A DNA stretch of 64,000 bases from CAVPXC01 sp963709505 (GCA_963709505.1 CAVPXC010000019.1:124001-188000); one strand, 5' to 3'; counted from the stretch's first letter, positions 12,477 to 22,247 are shown. Notes: generated from the letters alone by a model not told the origin. Made by a program: numbers and translations.

Positions 12477-13598
12477 ATGAACAACCAACCTTCTTCAACT
12501 GACGACAAACCGCTCGGCGCAAGCCTCGGCTGGCAGCGGTTAGACACCAGCCGGCCCTATCAGAGCCAATGGCACAATTTGCGACAGGATACGGTGCGCC
12601 TGCCGTCCGGTGAGGAAATCATCTATACCTACCAGGAGCACGCCGGTTTCGTGACCGTTGTGCCGGTGACGAGCGATGGGCAGGTGGTGATGATCCGCAG
12701 CTACCGCTACACGGTAGACGATTGGTGCTGGGAGCTGCCAGCCGGTGGGCTGGGCGATAAACCTGGCGTGTCGTTAATCGAGGTGGCTCAGCAAGAGCTG
12801 GCCGAGGAGACCGGCGGAACCAGCCAAATCATCGAACAAGTCGGCTGGTTCTACACCATGAACGGCACCAGCAGCGCACGCTGCACCGTCTTTCTGGCCA
12901 GGGGCGTGGTGTTGAGCGGATCCCCCCAGCTCGAGCCGACCGAGCACAGCGAGGTACACCTGGTGCCGTTATCGCAGGCCCTGCAGATGGCGCGCGATGG
13001 CCGCATCACCGACGGCGACAGCGCCCTATCGCTGCTGCGTTGCGAAGCGCATCTGCTCGGCAAACAACGCAAGATTGAGGTTGTGGCCTACGATCCGCAG
13101 TGGCCTTGGCTGTTTCAGGTCGAGGCCGCCCGGCTGGCGGCGGTGTTCGGCGAGGAATTGCTCAGCGTCCACCACATGGGCAGTACGGCTGTGCCTGGGC
13201 TGTGGGCTAAGCCGCTCATCGATATTTTGCCCATCGTGCGAGACATCGAGCGGGTAGACAGCTTCAACGACCTAATGGTGGCGCTGGGCTATTTGCCTAA
13301 AGGGGAGTATGGCATTCCAGGGCGGCGTTTCTTCAACCTGGACGTCGGCGACCGGCGCTTGTTCAACGTTCACGTCTACCAGGCTGGCAACCCCGAGATA
13401 TCCCGCCACCTGGATTTCATCGAGTACTTGAGATCCCACCCTGAGGATGCTGCCGCCTACGCCGACCTCAAGCGCGACCTGGCGACCCAGTACGCCGACG
13501 ATATCGACAGCTACGTGACCGGCAAAACGGACCTGATTCGGCAGATCGAGCGGAAGATGGAAGCACCGAAAGACAGCAGGGTGGAGAACGGCGAGTGA
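12477..13598 (+). CDS. NUDIX hydrolase fused to a GrpB-type nucleotidyltransferase domain
   Basis: A 373-residue two-domain protein. Residues 1-195 resemble ADP-ribose pyrophosphatases: VVPVTSDGQVVMIRSYRY, then a NUDIX box WELPAGGLGDK ... EVAQQELAEETGG, in which the usual Arg before E-L-x-E-E is Gln. Residues 197-365 match the GrpB/UPF0157 family: YDPQWPWLFQVEAARL, HMGSTAVPGLWAKPLIDI, and FNVHVYQAGNPEISRHLDF. The combination suggests turnover or transfer of a nucleotide or nucleoside-diphosphate compound; the substrate is unknown. A macrodomain protein that would handle ADP-ribose lies 4 kb downstream. The tail (SRVENGE) is encoded by heptamer-like units. It ends 7 bases before trpB, within the same gene string. 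Confidence 0.85.
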   Translation: MNNQPSSTDDKPLGASLGWQRLDTSRPYQSQWHNLRQDTVRLPSGEEIIYTYQEHAGFVTVVPVTSDGQVVMIRSYRYTVDDWCWELPAGGLGDKPGVSLIEVAQQELAEETGGTSQIIEQVGWFYTMNGTSSARCTVFLARGVVLSGSPQLEPTEHSEVHLVPLSQALQMARDGRITDGDSALSLLRCEAHLLGKQRKIEVVAYDPQWPWLFQVEAARLAAVFGEELLSVHHMGSTAVPGLWAKPLIDILPIVRDIERVDSFNDLMVALGYLPKGEYGIPGRRFFNLDVGDRRLFNVHVYQAGNPEISRHLDFIEYLRSHPEDAAAYADLKRDLATQYADDIDSYVTGKTDLIRQIERKMEAPKDSRVENGE

Positions 13599-13605
13599 GG
13601 TGGAT

Positions 13606-14853
<1,248 letters not shown>

Positions 14854-14856
<3 letters not shown>

Positions 14857-14893
14857 GAACCGCGGATGAGCAGGATGCCGCGGATCGGAAGGT
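14854..14893 (+). repeat. Dispersed repeat with TGAGAACCGCGGA core (copy 2)
   Basis: Same core as at 1007 and 47064; the trpB stop codon TGA is the first three bases of the element. The second half reads CCGCGGATCGGAAG. Confidence 0.5.
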
Positions 14894-14920
14894 GTGGTCG
14901 ATTATCTCATGGAGACCGGC

Positions 14921-15931
14921 ATGGCGAGTGAATTGATGACTCCCGTAGGATACGCGGAACTGCTCGACCAACTCAAGGTGCGAATTCGCTCGGCGCGTCT
15001 GCAGGCCGCGCTGGCTGTGAATCGTGAGCTCATCCATCTCTACTGGGAGATCGGACGGACAATTCTGGAGCGGCAGGAGCGCGAGGGCTGGGGTGCGAAA
15101 GTCATCGAACGGCTTGCGGCGGATCTGCGCCATGAGTTTCCCGATATGCGAGGGCTTTCGCGAGCCAATCTCTTCTACATGCGGGCGTTTGCCGAAACCT
15201 ACAAAGATGAGCAATTTGTCCAGCAGCTTGCTGGACAAATACCCTGGTACCATAACGTGATCGTCTTCACCAAGCTCAAAGAGCAAGTGCTGCGCGAATG
15301 GTACATCCGTGCCTGTCTTGAGCACGGCTGGAGCCGCGCTGTGCTAGAGGCGCAAATCGAAACCAGCTTGCACGAGCGGCAGGGCAAAGCCATTACCAAC
15401 TTCGACCGGACACTGCCAGCACCCATGTCGGAGCTAGCCCAGCAGTTACTCAAGGATCCGTATAACTTCGACTTTCTCACGCTACACGACGAAGCCATCG
15501 AGCGCGATTTAGAACGCGGGCTGCTGGACCATCTGCAGCGCTTCATGCTGGAACTCGGCGCCGGCTTTGCCTTCGTTGGCAGCCAATACCGGCTTGAGAT
15601 CGGCGGCGAGGACTTCTTCATCGACCTGCTTTTCTACCATCTCAAGCTGCGCTGCTTCGTGGTGGTCGATCTCAAGATGGGTGCGTTCAAGCCGGAATTC
15701 GCCGGCAAACTCAACTTCTATTGCTCGGCAGTGGACGACCTATTAGGCTACGCGCAGGATAACTCGACTATCGGCATCCTGTTGTGTAAGAGCAAGAACA
15801 ACGTGGTCGTCGAATACGCCTTACGCGACGTGGCCAAACCGCTGGGCGTGGCGGAATATCGTCTGGCTCAGGCCTTACCTGAACACCTTAAAGGCAGTTT
15901 GCCTACAGTCGAACAACTGGAAAAGAACTGA
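14921..15931 (+). CDS. DUF1016 (YhcG-type) PD-(D/E)XK nuclease family protein
   Basis: The start is ATG 14921, behind GGAG with six bases spacing; longer in-frame starts at 14894 and 14909 are less likely. The N-terminal half carries the family pattern ELIHLYWEIGRTILERQ, WGAKVIERLAADLRHEFP and GLSRANLFYMRAF. The C-terminal half has the nuclease fold: FVGSQYRLEIGGEDFFIDLLFYH ahead of CFVVVDLKMGAFKPEFAGKLNFY. The Asp and the D-L-K core fit a PD-(D/E)XK active site. Such proteins occur near mobile or restriction functions and are proposed to cut branched or foreign DNA; the role here is unknown. It interrupts the trp gene string between trpB and trpA. Confidence 0.85.
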   Translation: MASELMTPVGYAELLDQLKVRIRSARLQAALAVNRELIHLYWEIGRTILERQEREGWGAKVIERLAADLRHEFPDMRGLSRANLFYMRAFAETYKDEQFVQQLAGQIPWYHNVIVFTKLKEQVLREWYIRACLEHGWSRAVLEAQIETSLHERQGKAITNFDRTLPAPMSELAQQLLKDPYNFDFLTLHDEAIERDLERGLLDHLQRFMLELGAGFAFVGSQYRLEIGGEDFFIDLLFYHLKLRCFVVVDLKMGAFKPEFAGKLNFYCSAVDDLLGYAQDNSTIGILLCKSKNNVVVEYALRDVAKPLGVAEYRLAQALPEHLKGSLPTVEQLEKN

Positions 15932-16266
15932 GAGCGCTGGAGGCAAAAGGGATGAGCGATGGTTAATCTTCGATCACAGACCTGCCACTCTCTGGCATCC
16001 AGCCCTGCGCGACATCCAGGTCGCATGATACTGCCAAGCCATAGATTGCGGCTCGTCAGCCTCAAATCAGCACACAGTCCGAAAACGTGTCCTTTATTGT
16101 CGTTGTTGGGGACCTGTTCCGCAATATGGTCAAGCAAGGATCATATCGTGACTCTGGTCCGCATCGATAAGATCGCCAGTAACCAGCTGCAGCGAAAAAG
16201 GGTACCGGTGGAAAATAAATGAGGAAAAAACATGACCTATAGCCATCTGACACCCGCTACGACTTC
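15932..16266. other. Intergenic stretch with no gene recognised
   Basis: About 335 bases between the DUF1016 gene and the aldo/keto reductase. It has an 88-codon open frame (15959-16222) without family features, and no clear promoter or terminator. It may be a relic of an insertion. Confidence 0.4.
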
Positions 16267-17226
16267 ATGACCTACCGCCGCACCGGCCGCAGTGGCTTGC
16301 TGCTGCCGGCGATCTCGCTCGGCCTATGGTACAACTTCGGCGGCGTCGATCCGCTTGAGAACGCCCGCGCTATGGTCCATCGCGCCTTCGATCTGGGGAT
16401 CACCCATTTCGACCTGGCCAACAACTACGGCCCGCCGCCCGGCTCGGCCGAGGAGACCTTTGGCCGCATCCTGGCGGATGACCTGAAGCGCTACCGCGAT
16501 GAGCTGGTCATCTCCAGCAAGGCCGGGTATTTCATGTGGCCCGGGCCCTACGGCGAGTGGGGCTCGCGCAAATATCTCGTGGCCAGCCTGGACCAAAGCC
16601 TCAAACGCATGGGACTGGACTACGTCGACATCTTCTACAGCCACCGGCCGGACCCCAACACGCCGATGGAGGAGACCATGGCTGCGCTAGACTTCATCGT
16701 GCGCAGCGGGCGAGCCCTCTATGCCGGCATCTCAACCTACAGCCCGGAACAAACCCGCCAGGCGGCCGCCATCCTGCGGGGCCTCGGCACGCCCTGCCTG
16801 ATCCACCAGCCGCGCTACAACATGTTCGACCGCTGGATCGAGGAGGGCCTGCTGGACGCGCTGGTGGAAGAAGGCATCGGCTGCATCGCTTTCTCGCCGC
16901 TGGACCAGGGCATCCTGACTGACAAGTACCTGCGGGACATCCCGGAGGGCTCGCGTGCCGATAAGCTCAACGGCCAATTCCATTGGGGCGACAAAGTAAG
17001 CGAAACGCGCGTCGCCAAAGTGCGCAAACTGAACGAACTGGCCGAAGCACGCGGACAAAGCATGGCGCAAATGGCCATCGCTTGGGTCCTACGCCATAAA
17101 CAAATGAGCTCCGCGCTGATCGGCGCCAGCAGGGTCGGCCAGATCGAGGAGGCGGTGGCTGCGCTGGATACCCTCGCCTTCAGCGCCGACGAGCTGGCGC
17201 AGATCGAGGCGATCCTGTCAGAGTGA
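16267..17226 (+). CDS. Aldo/keto reductase (YghZ-type, L-glyceraldehyde 3-phosphate reductase-like)
   Basis: A 319-residue NAD(P)H-dependent barrel reductase of the AKR14 type. The catalytic tetrad can be read directly: Asp in HFDLANNYG, Tyr in the same motif (NNYG), Lys in SSKAGYFMWPGPYGEWG, and His in YSHRPDPNTP. The nucleotide-binding end shows SALIGASRVGQIEEA. The closest characterised relatives reduce L-glyceraldehyde 3-phosphate and methylglyoxal; the exact substrate here is not shown. It is co-directional with the trp genes. Confidence 0.88.
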   Translation: MTYRRTGRSGLLLPAISLGLWYNFGGVDPLENARAMVHRAFDLGITHFDLANNYGPPPGSAEETFGRILADDLKRYRDELVISSKAGYFMWPGPYGEWGSRKYLVASLDQSLKRMGLDYVDIFYSHRPDPNTPMEETMAALDFIVRSGRALYAGISTYSPEQTRQAAAILRGLGTPCLIHQPRYNMFDRWIEEGLLDALVEEGIGCIAFSPLDQGILTDKYLRDIPEGSRADKLNGQFHWGDKVSETRVAKVRKLNELAEARGQSMAQMAIAWVLRHKQMSSALIGASRVGQIEEAVAALDTLAFSADELAQIEAILSE

Positions 17227-17298
17227 ACGACCTACCAGACCTGTCCGAGTTGTCGTTGACGGGTCCTTTGGAGCTTGCGCAAGGCTAAGGCGAGCGAT

Positions 17299-17634
17299 AT
17301 GGAGACGATTCTGGTTCTCTACGCGGGCATCGGCTTGCTGTTGATCCTGGTTGCCATCCCGCTCATCAGAAAGAAAATCAAGCCAAATCATCTCTACGGC
17401 TTCCGGGTGCCGCAAACTCTCAATGACCCCGAGGTGTGGTACGCCACTAACGCCCATGCCGGCAAGCGGATGGTAGCGGCAGGCATCTGCACCGCTCTGG
17501 CGGCGATTGGCTTTTACTTCGTGCCCGGCATCACCGTCGATACCTATGCCTGGGCCTGCTTGGTGGTTTTCGCTTTGGTGTTCGGCATTGGCATGGTGCA
17601 GAGTTGGCGGTACATGCGGTCGCTGGCTAGATGA
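17299..17634 (+). CDS. SdpI/YfhL-type membrane protein
   Basis: A 111-residue protein with three hydrophobic helices (VLYAGIGLLLILVAIPLI, ICTALAAIGFYFV, WACLVVFALVFGIGMV). It has the family loop KIKPNHLYGFRVPQTLNDPEVWYATNA, where the G-(F/Y)-R-x-P and W-x-x-(A/T)-N residues are typical of SdpI. The ATG at 17299 is preferred over an upstream TTG. Family members include the Bacillus toxin-immunity and sensor protein SdpI, but no toxin gene is visible here, so a general membrane role is just as likely. Confidence 0.75.
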   Translation: METILVLYAGIGLLLILVAIPLIRKKIKPNHLYGFRVPQTLNDPEVWYATNAHAGKRMVAAGICTALAAIGFYFVPGITVDTYAWACLVVFALVFGIGMVQSWRYMRSLAR

Positions 17635-17666
17635 CGACATCTTCGAGATGCATCTCGAAGATGTCG
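17635..17666. repeat. Perfect 32-base palindrome after the SdpI-like gene
   Basis: CGACATCTTCGAGATG (17635-17650) is followed directly by its reverse complement. The palindrome begins right after the stop codon and ends 26 bases before the macrodomain gene. There is no T-run, so it may be an RNA-processing hairpin or a dimeric protein site. Confidence 0.8.
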
Positions 17667-17691
17667 AGCCGGCACGTGAGACAAAATCCAA

Positions 17692-18273
17692 ATGAAACTC
17701 CATCTGCACGCCACCACCTTCGAACTCTATCAAGGCGACATCACGACGCTCCAGGTCGACGCCATCGCCAACGCGGCCAACTCCGGCCTGCGTGGCGGCG
17801 GCGGCGTGGATGGCGCCATCCATCGCGCGGGCGGGCCGGCGATTATGGCCGAGTGCCGCCAGTTGTACCCGGACGGCTGCCCGACGGGTCAGGCCGTGGT
17901 GACGACTGCAGGCAATTTGCCGGCGAAAATCGTCGTTCACGCCGTGGGGCCGGTTTGGCATGGCGGCAAAAACGGTGAGCCGGAACTCCTGCGCTTGGCC
18001 TACGCCAACAGCTTGCAGCGCGCGGAGGAGCGGGGAATGGCGAGCATCGCCTTTCCCTCGATTAGCACGGGGATCTATGGCTACCCCATCGAGCTGGCCT
18101 GCCCGATCGCCGTCGGCGCGGCGCTGGATCATGTGCGTAAAGGCAGCGGCCTCCGCCGGATTGTCTTCTGTCTGTTCTCCGACGACGACTATGCGGTCTA
18201 CGACCGCCACTTCCAACAGCTCGCTAGCGCTGCACCGGATCTGTTGACAACCGGTGAGCCGGCCGTCGAGTAG
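17692..18273 (+). CDS. Macrodomain protein (ADP-ribose or O-acetyl-ADP-ribose hydrolase-like)
   Basis: A 193-residue single macrodomain. Binding-site motifs are QGDITTLQVDAIANAANSGL, followed by the Gly loop RGGGGVDGAIHRAGG, VVTTAGNLPAKIVVHAVGP and SISTGIYGYPIELA. This is the MacroD/YmdB type, with Asn-Asn-Gly-rich loops characteristic of active ADP-ribosyl hydrolases or O-acetyl-ADP-ribose deacetylases. It acts in the cytoplasm. Together with the NUDIX domain 4 kb upstream it could form a small ADP-ribose salvage group, but that link is inferred only from proximity. Confidence 0.9.
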   Translation: MKLHLHATTFELYQGDITTLQVDAIANAANSGLRGGGGVDGAIHRAGGPAIMAECRQLYPDGCPTGQAVVTTAGNLPAKIVVHAVGPVWHGGKNGEPELLRLAYANSLQRAEERGMASIAFPSISTGIYGYPIELACPIAVGAALDHVRKGSGLRRIVFCLFSDDDYAVYDRHFQQLASAAPDLLTTGEPAVE

Positions 18274-18285
18274 ATAAATCTGAAC

Positions 18286-18909
18286 ATGAACGACCGACCT
18301 CGACAGGCCCTCCAGTGGCTCGCAGCCGCTGCCATCGTATTTATCGGCCTGCTGCTGCTCTTTTCGGCCGCAAACGGGGCGGGTGGAACTGCGGATCCGG
18401 CAAGGCAAGACCAGAACTGGCCGGTGCTGCAGACGATTGTCGCGTTTGTGCTGTTCGATCTCGCCCTGTTCGCCGGCCTGCTCATCGCCCGGCTGCGTTC
18501 CCGGCCGACCAGGCTGTCGCCCAGCGGGCTGTTGGCTACAGCTACCGTTGCCGCGCTCCTGTCCCTAGGGCTGCTGGTGGCGGTGCTGGACGGGTCGCCC
18601 AACCTGGCCGACCTGCTCTGGACGCTCGTCCTGATCGCGGGCTTTGGTCTCTTGTTGGCCCTGAGCATGGTTTGGTTGGCATTCCGTAACAACAGGAACT
18701 GGACCTCGGAACGCTCGCAGCCAGCGTTTGAAGATGGCTCGTTGCAGCACGACGAGGCCGACCCGCTCATCTACCTGACTACCCTGGTCGGCGGCGATCA
18801 AGAGGCCGCCGAGCGCCTGATTGCCCTGGAACAGACCCTCGACCCTGGTGCGAGCCACCGTGAATGTATCGATCGGGCGATCTACAAGCTGGAGCGCGAC
18901 CAGGCTTAA
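18286..18909 (+). CDS. Membrane protein of unknown function
   Basis: A 207-residue protein with four predicted membrane helices in the first 135 residues (AAAIVFIGLLLLFSAA, TIVAFVLFDLALFAGLL, LLATATVAALLSLGLLVAV, LLWTLVLIAGFGLLLALS) and an acidic soluble tail of about 70 residues. The tail contains GGDQEAAERLIALEQTLDPGA and ends in a helical segment. I do not recognise the family. It starts 12 bases after the macrodomain gene and precedes trpA, so it is probably co-transcribed. Confidence 0.7.
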   Translation: MNDRPRQALQWLAAAAIVFIGLLLLFSAANGAGGTADPARQDQNWPVLQTIVAFVLFDLALFAGLLIARLRSRPTRLSPSGLLATATVAALLSLGLLVAVLDGSPNLADLLWTLVLIAGFGLLLALSMVWLAFRNNRNWTSERSQPAFEDGSLQHDEADPLIYLTTLVGGDQEAAERLIALEQTLDPGASHRECIDRAIYKLERDQA

Positions 18910-18984
18910 TGAAGATGCTGGACAGTTGAAACTGCAACACTGCAACACCGCAACGATCTCAAAGGACCAAGGTTATTCCCTCTC

Positions 18985-19860
18985 ATGCCATCAATCGCAG
19001 CAAGCTCCCCACCCCATCGCGGCGTCGAGCGTATCCGCGCTGCCTTTGCCTCAGCGCTTACCCAAGGCCGCGCAGCCTTTATGCCGTATCAGATGCTCGG
19101 CCACCCGACCGTACAAACCTCGCCCCAGGTGATCGAGGCGCTGGCCGCGGCTGGCGCGGACCTGTTCGAGTTGGGCATGCCCTTCTCCGATCCGCTGGCC
19201 GACGGCCCGGTGATCCAGGCCGCGGGCCAGGTGGCGCTGGACAACGGCGTCAACGTTGGCCAGTGTCTGGCCATGGTGGAAGCGCTCCGCGAGCACATCC
19301 CCGATCACCCCTTCTGCCTGATGGGCTACATCAACCCCATCCTGGCCCATGGCGCAGAGCGGTTCGTGCGCGAGGCCGCCGAGGCCGGGGTGGACGGGCT
19401 GATCGTGCCCGATCTACCGCCGGACGAGCCTGAGGCGGAAGAGCTGGCGGCACTGTGCGCTCGCTACGGCATCGCGCCGGTCTACCTGCTGGCGCCTACC
19501 AGCACAACCGAGCGTATCGAGCTGGTCGTGGCCCGCAGCAAAGGATTTGTCTACCTGGTTAGCGTTACCGGCATCACCGGCGCGCGGACGGCTCTGCCAG
19601 CGGATCTCAACGATTTCGTGCGGCGGGTGCGGACCGTGGTGGAGCGCCGGCCGCAGAGCGAACGCCCGTACCTGGCCGTCGGCTTCGGCATCAGCAGTCC
19701 CGAGCTATCCGCTCAGGTCGCGCAAATCGCCGACGGCGTCATCGTCGGCAGCGCGTTGGTCCGGCTGGCCGGCAGCAGCGCCGATCCCGTGCACGACGTG
19801 GCAGCCTTGGGCGCGGCGATGGCCGAAGCGGCCAAGAGGCCCGTGTCAGCAAACCTGTAG
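18985..19860 (+). CDS. trpA: Tryptophan synthase alpha chain
   Basis: Cleaves indole-3-glycerol phosphate to indole for TrpB. The 291-residue product has the catalytic Glu and Asp in LFELGMPFSDPLADGPVIQ, then CLMGYINPILAHG, GLIVPDLPPDE, LLAPTSTTERI, VSVTGITGAR and the phosphate site VGFGISSPE. It is the last tryptophan gene in the window and completes the pathway from chorismate. It is separated from trpB by five unrelated genes on the same strand. Upstream (18923-18951) are short CTGCAACA-type repeats. Confidence 0.95.
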   Translation: MPSIAASSPPHRGVERIRAAFASALTQGRAAFMPYQMLGHPTVQTSPQVIEALAAAGADLFELGMPFSDPLADGPVIQAAGQVALDNGVNVGQCLAMVEALREHIPDHPFCLMGYINPILAHGAERFVREAAEAGVDGLIVPDLPPDEPEAEELAALCARYGIAPVYLLAPTSTTERIELVVARSKGFVYLVSVTGITGARTALPADLNDFVRRVRTVVERRPQSERPYLAVGFGISSPELSAQVAQIADGVIVGSALVRLAGSSADPVHDVAALGAAMAEAAKRPVSANL

Positions 19861-19865
19861 TGCGG

Positions 19866-19893
19866 TTGTCTGAAAGGAAATCCTGTGTATACT
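19866..19893 (+). promoter_or_regulatory. Probable sigma70 promoter
   Basis: TTGTCT (19866-19871), a 16-base spacer, then TATACT (19888-19893), about 100 bases before the phosphoribosyltransferase gene. Confidence 0.5.
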
Positions 19894-19996
19894 ATCACTG
19901 GGATCAAGGAAACAGGCGACGAAAGCCCGTCCCACGCATGCCTATGCAGACACGCCTGCCCCAAAAACCATCTGCGATAAGGATTGACGAGCAGCT

Positions 19997-20557
19997 ATGC
20001 ATCATCGTGAGACTTATACCGTTGAGGTCGCCGGCTTGACCCGGCATTTTCCCTTGTTCGAAGTTGCGCCGGGCGTGCGCATCGCCATTTTTAACATGCT
20101 AGGCGACACCTATGTCGTCAAGGCGACTGCCGCCGCCCTGGCCGAGAAGCTACGCGGCATGCCGGCCGACGTCCTGGTGACCGCCGAGGCCAAAAGTATC
20201 CCACTGATTTACGAGATGAGTGCGCTGATGGGCCTGCCCTACGTCGTGCTGCGTAAAAGCTACAAGACCTACATGGGCAATGCCGTCAGCGTGGAGACGG
20301 TGTCCATCACCACCGGCCAGCCGCAGACCCTGTTTCTCGACGAGAAGGACCAGCAACTCATCAGCGGCAAGCAGGTTATCCTAATCGACGATGTGGTCAG
20401 CACGGGCAGCACGGTGGAGGGCATGACCCAGGTCGTGGTCAAGGCTGGCGCTCAGGTGAGCCAGGTGGCAGCGATCTTCACCGAAGGCAACAGCGACTGG
20501 TCCCACGTGGTGGCGCTCGGCAATCTACCGGTGTTTGTGGACGGCAAGAACTGTTAG
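19997..20557 (+). CDS. Phosphoribosyltransferase, adenine phosphoribosyltransferase-like
   Basis: A 186-residue type I phosphoribosyltransferase. The PRPP loop is VILIDDVVSTGSTVEGM (residues about 127-143), and upstream blocks VLVTAEAKSIPLIYEMSAL and LPYVVLRKSYKTYMGNAVS resemble Apt. The substrate is probably a purine base in salvage, but the N-terminus (HFPLFEVAPGVRIAIFNMLGD) differs from classical Apt, so a related PRTase or regulator is possible. It is a monocistronic gene with its own promoter. Confidence 0.78.
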   Translation: MHHRETYTVEVAGLTRHFPLFEVAPGVRIAIFNMLGDTYVVKATAAALAEKLRGMPADVLVTAEAKSIPLIYEMSALMGLPYVVLRKSYKTYMGNAVSVETVSITTGQPQTLFLDEKDQQLISGKQVILIDDVVSTGSTVEGMTQVVVKAGAQVSQVAAIFTEGNSDWSHVVALGNLPVFVDGKNC

Positions 20558-20737
20558 GACATGGGAAGATGCCTATTTCGGCCCATTGGCCGCGTATTTT
20601 GCCCGATTGCGCATGCAGATGCCCTGTAGATGCTCTGTCTAATTAATCCTTGCGTGGTGTCAACCCTTCGCCGAGCCTCAGGGTGACACCACGCAGAAAC
20701 TTGGTTTACAGGGTAGTAAACAGCAAAGTGGCCAAGT
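20558..20737. other. Upstream region of the helicase gene
   Basis: Noncoding. It contains imperfect repeats of GTGGTGTCAACC/GGTGACACCACG that form an inverted pair around 20656-20695 (TGGTGTCA ... TGACACCA), which could act as a terminator stem for the upstream gene or as an operator. Confidence 0.4.
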
Positions 20738-20766
20738 TTGCTAAATGGCCCAAGCTGTGTTATAGT
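20738..20766 (+). promoter_or_regulatory. Probable sigma70 promoter of the DEAD-box helicase gene
   Basis: TTGCTA, a 17-base spacer and TATAGT. This would start a leader of about 145 bases before the ATG at 20917. Confidence 0.55.
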
Positions 20767-20803
20767 GGCGTTTGTTAGTGAGCAAGTAAATCCGGTTCGT
20801 CTG

Positions 20804-20838
20804 CGCCATCCGGTTTTATGACCGTGATGGCGTTTTTT
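20804..20838 (+). terminator. Terminator hairpin inside the helicase leader (attenuator)
   Basis: CGCCATCCGGT (20804-20814) pairs with ACCG-T-GATGGCG (20821-20832), directly followed by TTTTTT (20833-20838). It lies between the promoter and the start codon of the gene it precedes, so it would act as an attenuator. Confidence 0.65.
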
Positions 20839-20916
20839 GTTTGCTGCATTCACCCGACGTGTCCCTGCGGTCGTTCACCTCGGAAATCCTATCGACCGCA
20901 ACCACTGAGGAGCAAT

Positions 20917-22137
20917 ATGAGTTTTTCGCAGTTCGCTCTCGACCCGCGCTTGCAAAAAGGCGTGCGCGAGTTGGAGTATTCACAACCCACCCCCATTCAG
21001 ACCGCCGCGATTCCGGTCGCGCTGAAGGGACTGGATATCCTGGGTTCGGCTGAAACCGGCACCGGCAAGACAGCAGCGTACCTGCTGCCGCTGATGCACA
21101 CACTTCTGACCAAGCCCACCAACCGCCGCCTGCCGCGGGCGCTGATTCTCGTGCCAACACGCGAGCTGGCCCTGCAGGTGGCAGATCACGCGACCCAGCT
21201 CGGTGTCCACACCGATCTCCGCATCGCCGCAATCTTCGGCGGCGTCTCCCTGATCAACCAGGAACGGGCGCTCAAGCGCGGCGCTGACATCGTCATCGCC
21301 ACGCCTGGCCGGCTAATCGATCACATCGGCCGCCGCAACATCGTCTTCGATGGCCTGCAGGTGCTCGTGCTAGACGAGGCCGACCGCATGCTCGACGTGG
21401 GGTTCCTGCCCGACCTGCGGCGCATCGCCCGGCTGCTGCCGAGCGATCGGCAGACGTTGCTGTTTTCCGCCACCCTGCAGCCGATCCTCGAACTCGCCGG
21501 CGAGGTTACCCGCCAGCCGGTGCGGATCGAGGTCGAGAAGACCGTGACTCCCACGATGATCTCGCAGACGCTGTTCCCGGTGACCGAGGAGCAGAAGTTC
21601 CGTGCGCTGCAGCGACTGCTGCGACAGGACGGCATGGACAGCGTGTTGGTGTTTTCCCGCACCAAGCACCGCGCCGACCGGATCGTCAAGAACCTGCAGC
21701 GCGATGGCGTGTCGGCTGCCGTGATCCACAGCAACCGCTCGCAGAGCCAGCGCATCGCTGCCTTGGAGGCGTTCCGCAGCGGGCAGGTCCGTATCCTGGT
21801 CGCCACCGACATCGCCGCTCGCGGCATCGACGTCGAGGGCGTCTCGCACGTGGTCAACTTCGACGTGCCGAGCCAGGCTGAGGACTACATTCACCGCATC
21901 GGACGCACGGGCCGTGCCCATGCAGCCGGTACAGCCTACACGCTGGTCACCCCCACCGACGAAGCTATGGTGCGCAAGATCGAGATGATCCTGAAGCAGA
22001 AGATCCAGCGGCGGCGCCTCGACGGCATCGACTCAGGCGCTCCTGCTGGCGGCATGCCCGACGCCGAAGCCATCCGCCGGTATCTCGACGCCAAGCGTAC
22101 GAGCAGCCCGCAGCCGATTCCGGTGCGTGCGCGCTAG
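20917..22137 (+). CDS. DEAD-box RNA helicase
   Basis: The start is ATG 20917 behind GAGGAG; the open frame extends 33 codons further upstream, but that part covers the attenuator and is not protein-like. The 406-residue product has the Q motif (SQPTPIQTAAIP), motif I AETGTGKT, PTRELALQ, ATPGRLID, DEAD, SATL, and in domain 2 ARGIDVEGVSHVVNFD and HRIGRTGR. It belongs to the short RhlE/DeaD group without a recognisable RNA-binding extension. It probably remodels ribosomal or structured mRNA in the cytoplasm, and many such genes are cold-induced. Confidence 0.92.
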   Translation: MSFSQFALDPRLQKGVRELEYSQPTPIQTAAIPVALKGLDILGSAETGTGKTAAYLLPLMHTLLTKPTNRRLPRALILVPTRELALQVADHATQLGVHTDLRIAAIFGGVSLINQERALKRGADIVIATPGRLIDHIGRRNIVFDGLQVLVLDEADRMLDVGFLPDLRRIARLLPSDRQTLLFSATLQPILELAGEVTRQPVRIEVEKTVTPTMISQTLFPVTEEQKFRALQRLLRQDGMDSVLVFSRTKHRADRIVKNLQRDGVSAAVIHSNRSQSQRIAALEAFRSGQVRILVATDIAARGIDVEGVSHVVNFDVPSQAEDYIHRIGRTGRAHAAGTAYTLVTPTDEAMVRKIEMILKQKIQRRRLDGIDSGAPAGGMPDAEAIRRYLDAKRTSSPQPIPVRAR

Positions 22138-22167
22138 GCGTCGATGTTCGTGAAGCACTAGATTCCT

Positions 22168-22247
22168 CGTAACTATTACGGCGGTAGACGCAGCGTTGGT
22201 TGACTAGCAGTCCGCTGCGTATCAAACCTACCGCCGTAATAGTTACG
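22168..22247. repeat. Large imperfect palindrome downstream of the helicase gene
   Basis: CGTAACTATTACGGCGGTAG (22168-22187) matches the reverse complement of 22228-22247 exactly. An inner arm ACGCAGCG (22188-22195) matches CGCTGCGT (22213-22220). A short T-run follows (ATTTTTC), so it may double as a terminator; it also looks like a miniature mobile palindrome. Confidence 0.75.

Noticed and set aside
15959..16222. Short gene between DUF1016 and the aldo/keto reductase
   Set aside because: No ribosome binding site and no recognisable family pattern in 88 codons.
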